A stretch of 64,000 nucleotides of DNA from Stenotrophomonas maltophilia (GCF_001676385.1 NZ_LYVJ01000010.1:158209-222208), one strand, 5' to 3'. Shown: positions 18,171 through 29,906, counted from the stretch's first letter. Program-made: numbers and translations. Notes: a model not told the origin generated them from the letters alone.

Positions 18171-19304
18171 ATGGCCTGGAATACACCCGGCGGCAACAAG
18201 GGCGGACAAGGCCCCGAGGACAATCGACGCGGGCCGTTCGGGTCGCGCGGCGGTGGCAGTGGCGGTGGCTGGGGCGGATTGCCCGGGCCGCTGAGGGACC
18301 TGTTCGACGGCGGCATCTGGCGCTGGGTCGTGGCAGCCGTGGTGCTGCTGGTGCTGTTCTCCAGCTTCCAGCTGATCGGCGAACAGCAGCGTGGCGTGGT
18401 GCTGCGCTTCGGCCAGTTCTCGCGCATCCTGCAGCCTGGCCCGAATTTCAAGCTGCCTTGGCCGATCGAATCGGTCACCAAGGTCAATGCCACCGAGATC
18501 AAGACCTTCTCGATCCAGGTGCCGGTGCTGACCCGTGACGAGAACATCGTCAATGTTTCGCTGAACGTCCAGTATCGCATCGACGACCCGCAGCTGTACC
18601 TGTTCGGCACCGTGGACGCCAACCAGGTGCTGGAGCAGTCGGCGCAGAGCGCGGTGCGCGAGGAAGTCGGTCGCGCCGACCTCAACGCTGTGCTGAACAA
18701 CCGCGGCCCGCTTGCTGCGGCTGCCGAGGAACGCCTGCAGGCGCTGCTGAAGGCTTTCAAGACCGGCCTGACCGTGACCGGCCTGACCCTGCAGGACGCG
18801 CGTCCGCCGGAAGAAGTGAAGCCGGCGTTCGACGAGGTCAACGGCGCCCAGCAGGTCAAGGAACGCCTGATCAACGAAGCCCAGGCCTACGCCGCCAAGG
18901 TCGTGCCGGAAGCCCGAGGCCAGGCCTCGCGTGCCCGTACCACCGCCGAAGGTTACAAGCAGGCCGTGGTGTCCAAGGCCGAAGGTGACGCGCAGCGCTT
19001 CAGCCTGTTGCAGGCCCAGTACAAGGACGCTCCGGAAGTGACCCGCAAGCGCCTGTGGCTGGAGACGGTGCAGCAGGTGCTGAGCGAGAACCGCAAGGTG
19101 ATCGGCGGCGATGGGCGCCAGCTGATCTACGTGCCGATGACCGGCGAGACCCGTCCCAGTGCTTCGGCTCCGGCCGCAGTGGTGAACCCGGAGGTGGTGA
19201 TGCCATCGCTGCCGGGTGCGGCGGTGGAACAACCCCGTGATGCGGGCCGGCCGGTGGGCCGTCCGAGCGGGCGACCGAGCGGCCGAGAGGAGGGCAGCCG
19301 ATGA
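18171..19304 (+). CDS. hflK: FtsH protease modulator HflK
   Basis: A 377-residue SPFH/band-7 membrane protein. A Gly/Arg-rich cytoplasmic N-terminus (1-50) leads to one transmembrane helix (about 54-74, WRWVVAAVVLLVLFSSF), then the periplasmic SPFH domain and a helix-rich region (AQAYAAKVVPEARGQASRA). With HflC it forms the complex around FtsH in the inner membrane and modulates degradation of membrane proteins. GGAG precedes ATG 18171. A TATGAT at 18096 is a possible -10. It overlaps hflC by 4 bp (ATGA). The order hflK-hflC-DUF2065-purA is conserved. Confidence 0.96.
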   Translation: MAWNTPGGNKGGQGPEDNRRGPFGSRGGGSGGGWGGLPGPLRDLFDGGIWRWVVAAVVLLVLFSSFQLIGEQQRGVVLRFGQFSRILQPGPNFKLPWPIESVTKVNATEIKTFSIQVPVLTRDENIVNVSLNVQYRIDDPQLYLFGTVDANQVLEQSAQSAVREEVGRADLNAVLNNRGPLAAAAEERLQALLKAFKTGLTVTGLTLQDARPPEEVKPAFDEVNGAQQVKERLINEAQAYAAKVVPEARGQASRARTTAEGYKQAVVSKAEGDAQRFSLLQAQYKDAPEVTRKRLWLETVQQVLSENRKVIGGDGRQLIYVPMTGETRPSASAPAAVVNPEVVMPSLPGAAVEQPRDAGRPVGRPSGRPSGREEGSR

Positions 19305-20164
19305 AGAGTCCTATCTGGATCGCCGTGATCGTGGCGGTGGTGCTGGGCCTGCTCGGCTCGGTGTACGTGGTCCGCGAGGACCAGACCGCGATGGTCCTGA
19401 ACCTGGGCAAGGTGGTGCGTTCGGACATCAAGCCGGGCCTGCACTTCAAGGTGCCGGTGGTGGAGACGGTGAAGGTTTTCGACCGTCGCTTCCAGGTGCT
19501 CGACACCGCGCCGGCGCGCTACTTCACCGCCGAGCAGAAGGACGTCAGTGTCGACTTCTTCGCCATCGGCTACATCTCCAACGTGGGTGACTATTTCCGT
19601 GCCACCGGCGGCGATCCGCGCGTCGCCAACGCCCGCCTGGCGCCGATCATCACCGACTCGCTGCGCAACCAGATCAACTCGCGCACCCTGCAGCAGCTGG
19701 TGTCCGGCGACCGCAGCGAGCTGATCGCCGAGCAGCTGAAGGGAATCAATGAGGCCGTGGCCGGCCTGGGCATGCAGATGATCGACCTGCGCATCAAGCA
19801 GGTGGACCTGCCGACCGACAGCCAGGTGATCAACGACGTGTATGAGCGCATGCGGGCCCAGCGCAAGCAGGAAGCCGCCAAGCTGCGTGCAGAAGGCGAG
19901 GAACAGTCGCTGACCATCCGTGCCCAGGCCGACCGTGACAGCACCGTGCTGATTGCCGAGGCCGAGCGCGATGCACAGCGCCTGCGCGGTGAAGGTGATG
20001 CCGAGGCGGCCCGCATCTACGGCAGGGCCGGCTCGGCCGACCCGTCGTTCTATGCGTTCTACCGCAGCCTGGAGGCCTACCGCGGTTCCATGACCGACGG
20101 CAATGGCGTGATCGTGCTGGACAAGAACGATCCCTTCCTGCAGTACCTGAAGAACGATCGCTGA
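19301..20164 (+). CDS. hflC: FtsH protease modulator HflC
   Basis: A 287-residue partner of HflK. It has an N-terminal signal-anchor (residues 4-25), a periplasmic SPFH domain with VREDQTAMVLNLGKV, and the C-terminal helical stretch ending YRGSMTDGNGVIVLDKNDPFLQYL, typical of HflC. Translationally coupled to hflK through an ATGA overlap. A GC hairpin with a T-run follows. Confidence 0.96.
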   Translation: MKSPIWIAVIVAVVLGLLGSVYVVREDQTAMVLNLGKVVRSDIKPGLHFKVPVVETVKVFDRRFQVLDTAPARYFTAEQKDVSVDFFAIGYISNVGDYFRATGGDPRVANARLAPIITDSLRNQINSRTLQQLVSGDRSELIAEQLKGINEAVAGLGMQMIDLRIKQVDLPTDSQVINDVYERMRAQRKQEAAKLRAEGEEQSLTIRAQADRDSTVLIAEAERDAQRLRGEGDAEAARIYGRAGSADPSFYAFYRSLEAYRGSMTDGNGVIVLDKNDPFLQYLKNDR

Positions 20165-20182
20165 GATCGCAGGATGCCATCC

Positions 20183-20217
20183 GGGGCCCGGCCGCATGCC
20201 GGGCCCCGTGCTTTTTC
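20183..20217 (+). terminator. Rho-independent terminator after hflC
   Basis: A 10-bp stem (GGGGCCCGGC / GCCGGGCCCC) with a CGCAT loop and then GTGCTTTTTCC. It ends just before the ribosome site of the DUF2065 gene. Confidence 0.7.
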
Positions 20218-20229
20218 CGGAGCTCCCCC

Positions 20230-20415
20230 ATGAAAGATCTGTTCGCGGCCGTCTGCCTGGTGGCGGTGCTGGAAGGCCTGTTCCTGTTCGTCGCCCCGTT
20301 GGCCTGGAAGCGCATGGCCGAGCGGCTGCTGGAGATGCCCGGCCCGGCCCTGCGTGGCTTCGGCGGCCTGGTCCTGCTGGCCGGGCTGAGCCTGCTGTGG
20401 TGGGCCCGCCATTAG
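20230..20415 (+). CDS. DUF2065 family small membrane protein (YjeT-like)
   Basis: A 61-residue protein with two hydrophobic segments, about 4-22 and 42-58, joined by a loop with KRMAERLLEMP. Its size, sequence and position between hflC and purA match the DUF2065/YjeT family, whose function is unknown. GGAG lies upstream of the ATG. Confidence 0.88.
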   Translation: MKDLFAAVCLVAVLEGLFLFVAPLAWKRMAERLLEMPGPALRGFGGLVLLAGLSLLWWARH

Positions 20416-20418
20416 CAG

Positions 20419-21983
<1,565 letters not shown>

Positions 21984-22023
21984 GTGCGTGATCGGCAACG
22001 CTGGGCCTGGCCCGGCGTGACAG

Positions 22024-22053
22024 GAAAGGCCCCGCGAATGCGGGGCTTTTCCG
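22024..22053 (+). terminator. Rho-independent terminator after purA
   Basis: AAAGGCCCCGC, loop GAAT, GCGGGGCTTTTCC: 11-bp stem and short T-run, 40 bp behind the purA stop. Confidence 0.75.
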
Positions 22054-22202
22054 TTTCCGGCCAGTGCCTGCCGGTGGCAGGAACCGGGCAGGCAGCACTG
22101 CCCGATCCAACGTGAACCGCTGCAGAAGCATTCAGGATTGCAGGGTCAAGGCGGCCGGGCATGTCGCCGATACCGGCACATCCCCCCGTTTTGGATGTAC
22201 CG

Positions 22203-24326
22203 ATGAACTACTTGAGGAACGTCAGGGTTGCCTGGCGTCTTGGGCTGGGCTTTGGCCTGTTGTTGCTGCTGGTCGCCGCCGTGGTCGCAACCGCTGCCAC
22301 CGCAAGCGTGGTGCAGAAGCGCGCGATGCAGGAGGTGGTCGACGTCAGCGTGGCCAAGGTGCGCCTGCTGTCGCAGATGCTCGATGCGAACAACCAGATG
22401 ATGGTGGTGCGCCGCGAGATGCTGATCCGCCAGGGCGAAGACCGCGCCAGCGACGAGAAGCGCATTGCCGATCTGGTCAAGCGCTACGAGGCCAGCTGGA
22501 CCGCCTACCAGGCACTGCCCAGCGACGCCGAGGGCAAGGCCATCGCTGAAACCATCGCGGCCAAGCGCGCCATCGCGCGTCCGCTCAACAAGCAGACCAG
22601 CGAACGGATGGAGCAGGGCGACTATCCCGGCGCCGTGGCGCTGACCCTCGGCCCGGTGCAGGAAGCGGCCAATGGCTGGAACAGGGCGCTGGCCGATGGC
22701 GTGGACTTCGAAGAGAAGGAAAGCCGCGAAGCGGCTGCCGAGGCGATCCGCCTGGGTGAGCGCAGCGTGTTGCAGCTGCTGGTGCTGGGCGGCGTCGCGC
22801 TGTTGGTGGGCATCGGTGCCTCCGTGATGATCGGCCGCAGCCTGACCGGCCCGCTGGCGCGCGCGGTGAACCTGGCCGAGCGCCTGTCCAAGGGACAGCT
22901 GGACCAGGAGTTCCGCCTCGGTGGCCGCGACGAGCTGACCCAGCTGGGCGAAGCGATGGCCAGCGTGCGCCAGAGCGTGCAGGCGGCGATCGGCGCACAG
23001 CTGCAGATGGCCGGACAGCATGAGGCAGGTGCGATCCGCTATCGCATGGATGCCAGTGCGTTCCCCGGTGATTTCGGCCGCATGGTGCAGGCCACCAACA
23101 GCCTGGTGGAATCGCACGTGCAGGTGGAACTGCTGATGGCCGAGGTGATGCAGCGCTACGCCATTGGCGACCTCAGCCGTGACCTGCCCGACTACCCGGG
23201 CGAGAAAGGCACGCTGACCCGCACGCTGGCGGCAGTGAAGCAGAGCCTGATGGCGATCAACGCGCAGATCGATGAACTGGCCCGCGCCGCGCGCGCCGGT
23301 GATTTCAGCATGCGCGGCGATGCTGCTGCGTTCCAGTACCAGTTCAAGGCAATGGTCGAGCACCTCAACGGCATGATGGCCAGCTCACAGGCCAGCATCG
23401 CCGATGTCTCCGAAGTGTTGCGCGCGATCTCGCACGGTGACCTGACCGCGCGCATGGACGGCGAGTATGACGGAGTGTTCGCGCGCATGCGCGACGATGC
23501 CAACACCACCACTGCACAGCTGACCGGCATCGTACGTGGCATCCAGGTGGCCGCCGGCAGCATCAACAACGCGGCGCAGGAACTGGCTACCGGCAACAAC
23601 GACCTGTCGCGCCGCACCGAGCAGCAGGCGGCCAACCTGGAAGAAGCGGCCGCGTCGATGGAGGAACTGACCTCCACCGTGCGCCAGAATGCCGAACTGG
23701 CCCGTCAGGCCGACAGCGAAGCGCATGCCGCCGGTGCCGCCGTGCGCGAGACCGAGCAGGCGATGGCACAGATGGCTTCGGTGATGGGCGAAATCGATCA
23801 GTCGTCGGCACGCATCTCGGAAATTTCCACGGTGATCGACGGCATCGCATTCCAGACCAACATCCTGGCCTTGAATGCCGCCGTCGAAGCTGCGCGTGCC
23901 GGCGAACAGGGACGGGGCTTCGCCGTGGTGGCCAGCGAAGTGCGCACCCTCGCGCAGCGTGCCGGTGTGGCCGCCAAGGAAATCAAGACGCTGATCGAAG
24001 ACGCCGCCGCCAAGGTGAAGAGCGGATTGGCCGTGACCGTCGAGTCGGAAGCGGCGATCGCACGCGTGGCGCAGGCGAGCTCGCGCACGACCCAGCTGAT
24101 GAGCGACATCGCGGCGGCCAGCAGGGAGCAGGCTGCGGGCATCGAGCAGGTCAACCAGGTGGTGGTGCAGATGGACCAGGTGACCCAGCAGAATGCGGCG
24201 CTGGTGGAGGAAGCCACCGCTGCAAGCCGCGCACTGGAGGAACAGGCGCATGCGCTGACCGCCTCGGTGGCGGTGTTCAAGGTGGAAGGCGCGGTGGCTT
24301 CGGCTTCGCCGCGTCGCGCTGCCTGA
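22203..24326 (+). CDS. Methyl-accepting chemotaxis protein with multiple HAMP domains
   Basis: A 707-residue chemoreceptor. TM1 about residues 10-33, a periplasmic four-helix ligand domain to about 188, TM2 about 189-211. Three HAMP-like units follow, each with the IGDLS/AGDFS/HGDLT-type turn (about 212-265, 300-365, 375-430), and the signalling domain runs from about 450 to 690. The hairpin tip [20 protein letters not shown] is canonical, so it should dock CheA/CheW. No CheR-binding pentapeptide is at the C-terminus. The ligand cannot be inferred. ATG 22203 is chosen over an upstream start because it directly precedes the amphipathic [13 protein letters not shown]. Confidence 0.92.
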   Translation: MNYLRNVRVAWRLGLGFGLLLLLVAAVVATAATASVVQKRAMQEVVDVSVAKVRLLSQMLDANNQMMVVRREMLIRQGEDRASDEKRIADLVKRYEASWTAYQALPSDAEGKAIAETIAAKRAIARPLNKQTSERMEQGDYPGAVALTLGPVQEAANGWNRALADGVDFEEKESREAAAEAIRLGERSVLQLLVLGGVALLVGIGASVMIGRSLTGPLARAVNLAERLSKGQLDQEFRLGGRDELTQLGEAMASVRQSVQAAIGAQLQMAGQHEAGAIRYRMDASAFPGDFGRMVQATNSLVESHVQVELLMAEVMQRYAIGDLSRDLPDYPGEKGTLTRTLAAVKQSLMAINAQIDELARAARAGDFSMRGDAAAFQYQFKAMVEHLNGMMASSQASIADVSEVLRAISHGDLTARMDGEYDGVFARMRDDANTTTAQLTGIVRGIQVAAGSINNAAQELATGNNDLSRRTEQQAANLEEAAASMEELTSTVRQNAELARQADSEAHAAGAAVRETEQAMAQMASVMGEIDQSSARISEISTVIDGIAFQTNILALNAAVEAARAGEQGRGFAVVASEVRTLAQRAGVAAKEIKTLIEDAAAKVKSGLAVTVESEAAIARVAQASSRTTQLMSDIAAASREQAAGIEQVNQVVVQMDQVTQQNAALVEEATAASRALEEQAHALTASVAVFKVEGAVASASPRRAA

Positions 24327-24476
24327 GCAAGCCGCGAACGTTGCTGCGCGAATGCGGCCGCGCTCAGCGGCCGCACTTCGCTGGAAGGGTCGCATCCATT
24401 GCTGCAAGTACGAACTTGTGCTGCGACAACCTAAGTTGCTGCGTGGATGAGGACGCCGTCCCGCGTATTGTTGGCC

Positions 24477-24938
24477 TCAACTGCGAGCACGCGTACGCGC
24501 AGCCTTCTTCGCCGCCGCCTTGCGTGCGGTCTTCTTTGCCGCACGTGTCTTGGCCGCCTTCTTCGCTGCAGCACTGCGCGAGGCGGCTGTACCGGCCTTC
24601 TTGACCGCTGTCTTCTTTGCGGCCTTCTTGGTGGCTGTCTTGCGAGCCGGTGCCTTCTTTGCCGCCGTCTTCTTCGCAGCCGTCGCCTTGGTCGTAGCCT
24701 TCTTTGTGGCCGACTTCCTGGCAGGCGCCTTCCTGGCCGCCTTCTTGCTGGTCGCCTTCTTTGCGCCTTTGCGTGCGCTGCCGCTGCGCTTGCCGCCGCC
24801 GTCCTGCTTGTTCACGGTCGCCCAGGCAATGCGTTCAGCGGTACCCTCACTTGCGCCGCGATCACGTTCGCTTTCCTCGATGTGCTCGGCCTGGCGCTTC
24901 TGTTTTTCGGTGTAGGCGGATTTGTCACCACGGGGCAT
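24477..24938 (-). CDS. Histone H1-like basic protein with plasmid-stabilisation-type N-terminus
   Basis: A 153-residue very basic protein. Residues 1-45 (MPRGDKSAYTEKQKRQAEHI and on to AERIAWATVNKQDGGGKRSG) match a small conserved domain often annotated as plasmid stabilisation protein. From about 48 to the end it is a lysine/alanine repeat tail (KKA, KKT, ARK units) like histone H1 and bacterial H1-like proteins, which bind DNA non-specifically. It starts 22 bp behind the catalase stop on the same strand, so probably shares its transcript. The tail is low complexity, so homology there is weak evidence. Confidence 0.8.
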   Translation of the reverse strand: MPRGDKSAYTEKQKRQAEHIEESERDRGASEGTAERIAWATVNKQDGGGKRSGSARKGAKKATSKKAARKAPARKSATKKATTKATAAKKTAAKKAPARKTATKKAAKKTAVKKAGTAASRSAAAKKAAKTRAAKKTARKAAAKKAARTRARS

Positions 24939-24960
24939 GGCGGTTCTCCTGTCGTTGTGA

Positions 24961-27051
24961 TCAGGCCAGCAGGCGCAGCTTGGGTTCACGCGCCCACTGG
25001 CGGGTGGCGGCCGCCGCCAGGAATGCCTTGGCGTCTTCCGCTCCGACGATGCCAGCGTCGTTGCCGACCCGCGCTGCCTTCAACAGCGCCTGGCCCCCTG
25101 CATCGCTGGCGATGGCCTTCAGGTGCGCCCAGGCCTGGCTGACGAACTCCAGGGCGGCGCTCTCTTTCGATAACGTCTTTGAAGCCTCCAGGCCGAGCAC
25201 CACGGCCACTGCATCGAACACCGCCGAGGGGGTGCCGGCCAGTTGCCCGTCGGCCGGCTGCAGCGTGCCGTCGCTGAGCGTGGCGCCGCCCACTCTGGGC
25301 GCGACCAGCTTCACCTCGGCACCGGCCTTCTGCACGGCCTTGCGCAGGCTGGCGATCAGGCCGGCGTCGGACCCTTCATCGAACAGGATGCCGATGCAGC
25401 GACCCTGCAACGTGGGCGTGTTGCGCCCAATCACGCGGACCTCCGGCGCGGGCGGCATGTCCTGGGCCGGGGTGGCCGTGGGCGCGGGATCGGGCAGCGC
25501 GGGCAGGGCAAGGCCATCGGCCACGCGGCGGGCCAGCGAATCATCGATGTTGCGCAGGTGGCTGACGGTACGTACCCGTACCTTCAGCGTCTCCACCTTG
25601 GACAGCTCGAAGACCAGGGCCGAGGCAAGATGTGCCTGCTCCGGCTTTTCCAGGCTGCGGAAGAACATGCGGGCCTGGCTGTAGTGATCGGCGAAGCTCT
25701 CTGGCCGGGTGCGGCCCTTGCGGCCGTCATCGGCGCTGGCGTGGCTGCGGAACCCGGCCGGCGTTTCACGCGGCGTGTCGTCCTGCAGCGAGCTGGGATC
25801 ATAGGCGACGCGGCCCTTGGGCACCTGCATCTGCATGTGGCCGTCGCGCTGATGATTGGCGAACGGGCACTTTGGTGCGTTCACTGGAATCTGGTGGAAG
25901 TTCGGGCCGCCCAGGCGAAGCAGCTGCGTATCCAGGTAGGAAAACAGGCGTCCCTGCAGCAGGGGGTCGTTGCTGAAGTCGATGCCCGGCGGCACGTTGG
26001 CCGGGCAGAAGGCGACCTGTTCGGTTTCAGCGAAGAAGTTGTCCGGCCAGCGGTCCAGCACCATGCGCCCGATCACCTTCAGCGGCACCAGCGACTCGGG
26101 AATGATCTTGGTCGGGTCCAGGTGATCGAACGGGAACGCGTCTGCCTGTTCTTCGGTGAACAGCTGCACCGCCAGTTCCCATTCCGGGAAATCACCGCGC
26201 TGGATGGCCTCGAACAGGTCCCGGCGGTGGAAGTCATTGTCGGCCGCCTGCAGTTTCAGGGCCTCGTCCCACACCGTGGACTGGATGCCGAGCTTCGGCC
26301 GCCAGTGGAACTTGACGAAGGTCGATTCGCCGGCCTCGTTCAGCAGGCGGAAGCTGTGCACGCCGAAGCCTTCGATCATGCGCAACGACCGCGGGATGGC
26401 ACGGTCGCTCATGGCCCACATGATCATGTGCATCGATTCGGGCATCAGCGAGATGAAATCCCAGAAGGTGTCGTGGGCGGTGGCGGCCTGCGGGAAGGCC
26501 CGATCAGGCTCCATCTTCACCGCGTGCACCAGGTCCGGGAACTTCAGGGCGTCCTGGATGAAGAACACTGGAATGTTGTTGCCCACCAGGTCCCAGTTGC
26601 CCTCCCTGGTATAGAACTTGACCGCGAAGCCGCGCACGTCACGCGGGGTGTCGACCGAGCCGGCACCACCGGCCACGGTCGAGAAGCGGGCGAACACCGG
26701 TGTCTTCACTCCCACCTCGGTCAGGATGCGCGCGCGGGTAAGGGGCGCCAGCGACTCGGTCAGCTGGAAATAGCCATGCGCGGCGCTGCCACGGGCGTGC
26801 ACGATGCGTTCCGGGATCCGCTCATGGTCGAAATGGGTGATTTTTTCGCGCAGGATGAAGTCTTCCAGCAGCGTGGGGCCACGCGGCCCCTGCCGCAGCG
26901 AGTTCTGGTTGTCCGCTACCGGGATGCCCTGGTCGGTGGTCATCGCCGGATAGCGGCCACCGGCCAGCTGGTGCAGTTCGTCGCCATCACCACGGCGGTG
27001 GGCTTCGGCGGAAGAGGTTGCGCGCTTGCCGGTCGGCTTGCTGGCGGCCAT
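24961..27051 (-). CDS. katE: Large-subunit (clade 2) catalase, HPII-like
   Basis: A 696-residue monofunctional haem catalase. Catalytic His is at about 85 in [14 protein letters not shown], the distal Asn is in [12 protein letters not shown], and the proximal haem Tyr is in [14 protein letters not shown]. The C-terminal about 150 residues form the extra flavodoxin/DJ-1-like domain of large-subunit catalases ([19 protein letters not shown]). The ATG at 27051 gives an N-terminal extension of about 55 residues, usual for this clade. A regulator gene is divergent 115 bp away and an H1-like gene follows in the same direction. Confidence 0.94.
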   Translation of the reverse strand: MAASKPTGKRATSSAEAHRRGDGDELHQLAGGRYPAMTTDQGIPVADNQNSLRQGPRGPTLLEDFILREKITHFDHERIPERIVHARGSAAHGYFQLTESLAPLTRARILTEVGVKTPVFARFSTVAGGAGSVDTPRDVRGFAVKFYTREGNWDLVGNNIPVFFIQDALKFPDLVHAVKMEPDRAFPQAATAHDTFWDFISLMPESMHMIMWAMSDRAIPRSLRMIEGFGVHSFRLLNEAGESTFVKFHWRPKLGIQSTVWDEALKLQAADNDFHRRDLFEAIQRGDFPEWELAVQLFTEEQADAFPFDHLDPTKIIPESLVPLKVIGRMVLDRWPDNFFAETEQVAFCPANVPPGIDFSNDPLLQGRLFSYLDTQLLRLGGPNFHQIPVNAPKCPFANHQRDGHMQMQVPKGRVAYDPSSLQDDTPRETPAGFRSHASADDGRKGRTRPESFADHYSQARMFFRSLEKPEQAHLASALVFELSKVETLKVRVRTVSHLRNIDDSLARRVADGLALPALPDPAPTATPAQDMPPAPEVRVIGRNTPTLQGRCIGILFDEGSDAGLIASLRKAVQKAGAEVKLVAPRVGGATLSDGTLQPADGQLAGTPSAVFDAVAVVLGLEASKTLSKESAALEFVSQAWAHLKAIASDAGGQALLKAARVGNDAGIVGAEDAKAFLAAAATRQWAREPKLRLLA

Positions 27052-27166
27052 GGAAGGGGGCTCCGGGAAATCACTGGGAACCCCGACACTGGAACCGGGC
27101 CCGTTAAACCACGGTCCGCCGCAGGTGAACATACGGGCAAAAGCGGGCTCGGGTATGCTTGGCGGC

Positions 27167-27889
27167 ATGCGAGTCGAACCCGCCGACATCGAAGCCCTGT
27201 TCGACGCCATTCCGGATGTGCTGTTCTTCATCAAGGACCGCCAGGGGCGCTACACCCACGTCAACCAGACCATGCTGCGGCGGCTGGGCCTGCGCGCACG
27301 CAAGGACGTGATCGGTCGTACCGCAGCGGAGATCTATCCGACCGGCCTCAGTGCCGACTACGTCGACCAGGACGCCCGCGTCCTGTCCGGCGAGGTGATC
27401 GAGAACCTGATGGAACTGCACCTGTTCGCCAACCGCGAACCCGGCTGGTGCCTGACCTGCAAGCGCCCGCTGGTGGTCGACGGTGCCATCGAAGGCCTGA
27501 TCGGCATCTCCCGTGACCTCGGCCAGAAGGACAGCCTGGGTGCCCAGTACGAACAGCTGCGGTTGGCCCTGGCCCATCTCAACGCGCATTACGCCGAGAA
27601 CGTGCGCATGCAGACCTTGCTGGATATCACCGGTTTTTCGCTGTCCAAGCTGGAGCGCAGCTTCCGCAAGGTGTTCCAGATGACTCCGCAGCAGGTGCTG
27701 ACCCGGCTGCGGATCCAGATGGCCATGCACCTGCTGCATGGCGACGACAGCATCGCCTGCATCGGCCAGGCCTGCGGCTTCAGCGACCAGAGCGCGTTCA
27801 CCCGCAAGTTCAAGGCTGAAACCGGTTTCTCGCCGCGCGCCTATCGTGCCCGTATCGGTGGCGGTGTCGGCGAGCCGGCACTGGCCTGA
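27167..27889 (+). CDS. PAS-domain AraC-family transcriptional regulator
   Basis: A 240-residue regulator. Residues about 5-115 form a PAS domain (LFDAIPDVLFFIKDRQGRY, VIGRTAAEIYPTGLS). Residues about 135-232 form an AraC/XylS double helix-turn-helix ending in CIGQACGFSDQSAFTRKFKAETGFSPRAYR, the classic AraC signature; I split it here only for description. PAS in place of the usual cupin sensor is uncommon. ATG 27167 is preferred because the PAS fold starts a few residues later; ATG 27155 is possible. It is divergent from the catalase gene, so it may control it. Confidence 0.85.
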   Translation: MRVEPADIEALFDAIPDVLFFIKDRQGRYTHVNQTMLRRLGLRARKDVIGRTAAEIYPTGLSADYVDQDARVLSGEVIENLMELHLFANREPGWCLTCKRPLVVDGAIEGLIGISRDLGQKDSLGAQYEQLRLALAHLNAHYAENVRMQTLLDITGFSLSKLERSFRKVFQMTPQQVLTRLRIQMAMHLLHGDDSIACIGQACGFSDQSAFTRKFKAETGFSPRAYRARIGGGVGEPALA

Positions 27890-27971
27890 GCCGCCTGCTG
27901 CGCTGTGCCTATCCCGGCGGGCACGGGACAGGGTAAGGTGTCGCCCCTGTAGCCCGCCGCCAGCCCCGCCG

Positions 27972-29339
27972 ATGCCCAATTCGATTCCGACCGCCTCGCC
28001 GTCCCGCCTGGGGCATTCGCTCAAGCCCCGCCAGCTGATCATGATGGGCCTGGGCAGCGCCATCGGCGCCGGTCTGTTCCTCGGCTCGGGCGTGGGCGTG
28101 CAGGCGGCCGGTCCGGCGGTCCTGGTGTCCTATCTGGTCGCCGGCGCGCTGGTGATCATCGTGATGAACGCGCTGGGCGAGATGGCGGCGGCCAAGCCGA
28201 CCAGCGGGGCGTTCTCGGTGTATGCCGCCGACGCCATGGGGGCCACCGCCGGCGCCACGGTCGGCTGGCTGTGGTGGGTGCAGTTGGTGATCGTGATCGC
28301 CGCCGAGGCGGTGGGCGCGGCCGGGTTGCTGGCCACGGTCTGGCCGGCGGTGCCGGTACCGATGGCGGCGCTTGCCTTCATGCTGTTCTTCACCGCCATC
28401 AACCTGCTCGGGGTGAAGAACTTCGGCGAGTTTGAGTTCTGGTTTGCCATCCTCAAGGTGGCGGCGATCCTGGCCTTCATTGCCATTGGCGTGGCCCTGC
28501 TGATGGGATGGTTGCCGCAGGTGACCTCGCCGGGCCTGAGCAACTTCACCGAACATGGTGGTTTTGCACCGAAGGGCCTGGCCGGCATCGGTGCGGCGCT
28601 GCTGGTCGTCGTTTTCGCCTTCGGCGGGACCGAGATCGTGGCCGTCGCCGCTGCCGAGACGGAAGATCCGGAGCGCAGCATCGCCCGTGCCATCCGCACG
28701 GTGGCCTGGCGTATCCTGGTGTTCTACATCGGCTCGCTGAGCGTGATCATTGCCGTGGTGCCGTGGACCAGCGAGGCACTGAAGTCGCCGTTCGCGGCGG
28801 TGCTGGACATCGCACGTATTCCCGGCGCCGGCGCGGCGATCACCCTGATCGCGGTGATCGCCCTGCTGTCGGCGCTCAATGCCAACCTCTACGGCGCTTC
28901 GCGCATGATGTATTCGCTGGCGCAGCGCCGCGAAGCGCCAGCCGTACTCGGCTGGACCGATCCGCGCCAGGTACCGGTGATCGCGGTGCTGGCCAGCGTG
29001 CTGTTCGGCTTCGCCGCCACCATCATGGAGCTGATGTTCCCGGACAAGGTGCTGCCGGTGCTGCTCAATATCGTCGGTTCCACCTGCCTGCTGGTGTGGA
29101 CGCTGTCGCTGGTTTCGCAACTGGTGCTGCGCCGCCGGGCCGATCGCCTCGGCACCCGCCTGCCGTTCCGCATGGCCGGCTTCCCGTGGCTGACGGTGTG
29201 CGCGCTGGGCATCCTGGCGTTGATCTTCGGCCTGTTGCTGAGCGAGTCGCACACCCGCCTGCAGTTCCTGTCGATGGTGGCGCTGACCGCCACCATCGCT
29301 GCCGGCAGCGCCATCGCCCGGCGCATGCGCGAGGCCTGA
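27972..29339 (+). CDS. APC-superfamily amino acid permease
   Basis: A 455-residue inner-membrane transporter with about 12 hydrophobic helices. The first helix region has MGLGSAIGAGLFLGSGVGVQ, the consensus of the amino acid transporter family (AAT: proline, aromatic amino acid, GABA or asparagine permeases), and FAFGGTEIVAVAAAETEDPERS lies in helix 6-7. The substrate cannot be told from sequence alone. The ATG at 27972 begins MPNSIPTASPS just before the amphipathic LGHSLKPRQLIMMG. A SMAG dimer follows. Confidence 0.88.
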   Translation: MPNSIPTASPSRLGHSLKPRQLIMMGLGSAIGAGLFLGSGVGVQAAGPAVLVSYLVAGALVIIVMNALGEMAAAKPTSGAFSVYAADAMGATAGATVGWLWWVQLVIVIAAEAVGAAGLLATVWPAVPVPMAALAFMLFFTAINLLGVKNFGEFEFWFAILKVAAILAFIAIGVALLMGWLPQVTSPGLSNFTEHGGFAPKGLAGIGAALLVVVFAFGGTEIVAVAAAETEDPERSIARAIRTVAWRILVFYIGSLSVIIAVVPWTSEALKSPFAAVLDIARIPGAGAAITLIAVIALLSALNANLYGASRMMYSLAQRREAPAVLGWTDPRQVPVIAVLASVLFGFAATIMELMFPDKVLPVLLNIVGSTCLLVWTLSLVSQLVLRRRADRLGTRLPFRMAGFPWLTVCALGILALIFGLLLSESHTRLQFLSMVALTATIAAGSAIARRMREA

Positions 29340-29346
29340 CTGCCGT

Positions 29347-29414
29347 TGTAGAGCCGACCCTACGGTCGGCTGCTGTTCGCGCAGACGCAGCCGAGTACGG
29401 GCTCGGCTCTACAG
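29347..29414. repeat. SMAG dimer
   Basis: Left arm TGTAGAGCCGACCCTACGGT, right arm ending TACGGGCTCGGCTCTACA. The arms differ in the loop region, so the dimer is older or mixed. Between the permease and VOC genes. Confidence 0.8.
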
Positions 29415-29482
29415 CAGGCATACATCCGGCGTGGCACTGTGGGCACGTGAGCCGTCATTGGCCCGTCGCCCGGGAGTCGCCC

Positions 29483-29893
29483 ATGCTGCGCAGCCGTCCC
29501 TTCCTGATGTTCACCGGCCAGGCCGAGGCCGCCCTGGCCCTGTACGCCGAAGCCTTTGCCGATTTTCACCTGCTGGACCTGCAGCGCCACCCCGAAGGTG
29601 CGGGTGCCGGCGTGCCGGGGCAGGTGCGCCAAGCGACCTTCCTGCTGGGCGGCACGCACTACCTGTGCTTCGACAGCCTGGACGTGCACGCCTTCACCTT
29701 CACGCCATCGATTTCGCTGTTCGTCGAGTGCGCCAGCGCCGAGCAGTTCGAGCGCGCGGCCCGCGCGCTCGAAGAGGGCGGGCATTGGCTGATGCCGGTG
29801 GGCGAGTACGATTTCAGCAATCGCTATGGCTGGGTGCAGGACCGTTATGGCGTGTCGTGGCAGTTGAGCCTGGGACAGATGCCGGATCCGTGA
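29483..29893 (+). CDS. VOC family protein (PhnB-like)
   Basis: A 136-residue protein with the two paired beta-alpha-beta-beta-beta units of the vicinal oxygen chelate fold: FLMFTGQAEAALALYAEAF at the start and SNRYGWVQDRYGVSWQL near the end, as in PhnB/3-demethylubiquinone-like proteins. Such proteins are often annotated as glyoxalase-like, but substrate and metal use are unknown. GGAG lies eight bases before the ATG. Confidence 0.85.
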   Translation: MLRSRPFLMFTGQAEAALALYAEAFADFHLLDLQRHPEGAGAGVPGQVRQATFLLGGTHYLCFDSLDVHAFTFTPSISLFVECASAEQFERAARALEEGGHWLMPVGEYDFSNRYGWVQDRYGVSWQLSLGQMPDP

Positions 29894-29906
29894 CCGGATC
29901 ATGTGG

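Noticed and set aside
24477..24800. Short repeated units resembling a CRISPR or satellite array
   Set aside because: They are codon-level repeats (KKA/ARK) in the basic tail of the H1-like protein; no spacers or fixed repeat length.
25243..27516. Long plus-strand frame opposite katE
   Set aside because: Catalase motifs are complete on the minus strand; the plus frame has no family features.
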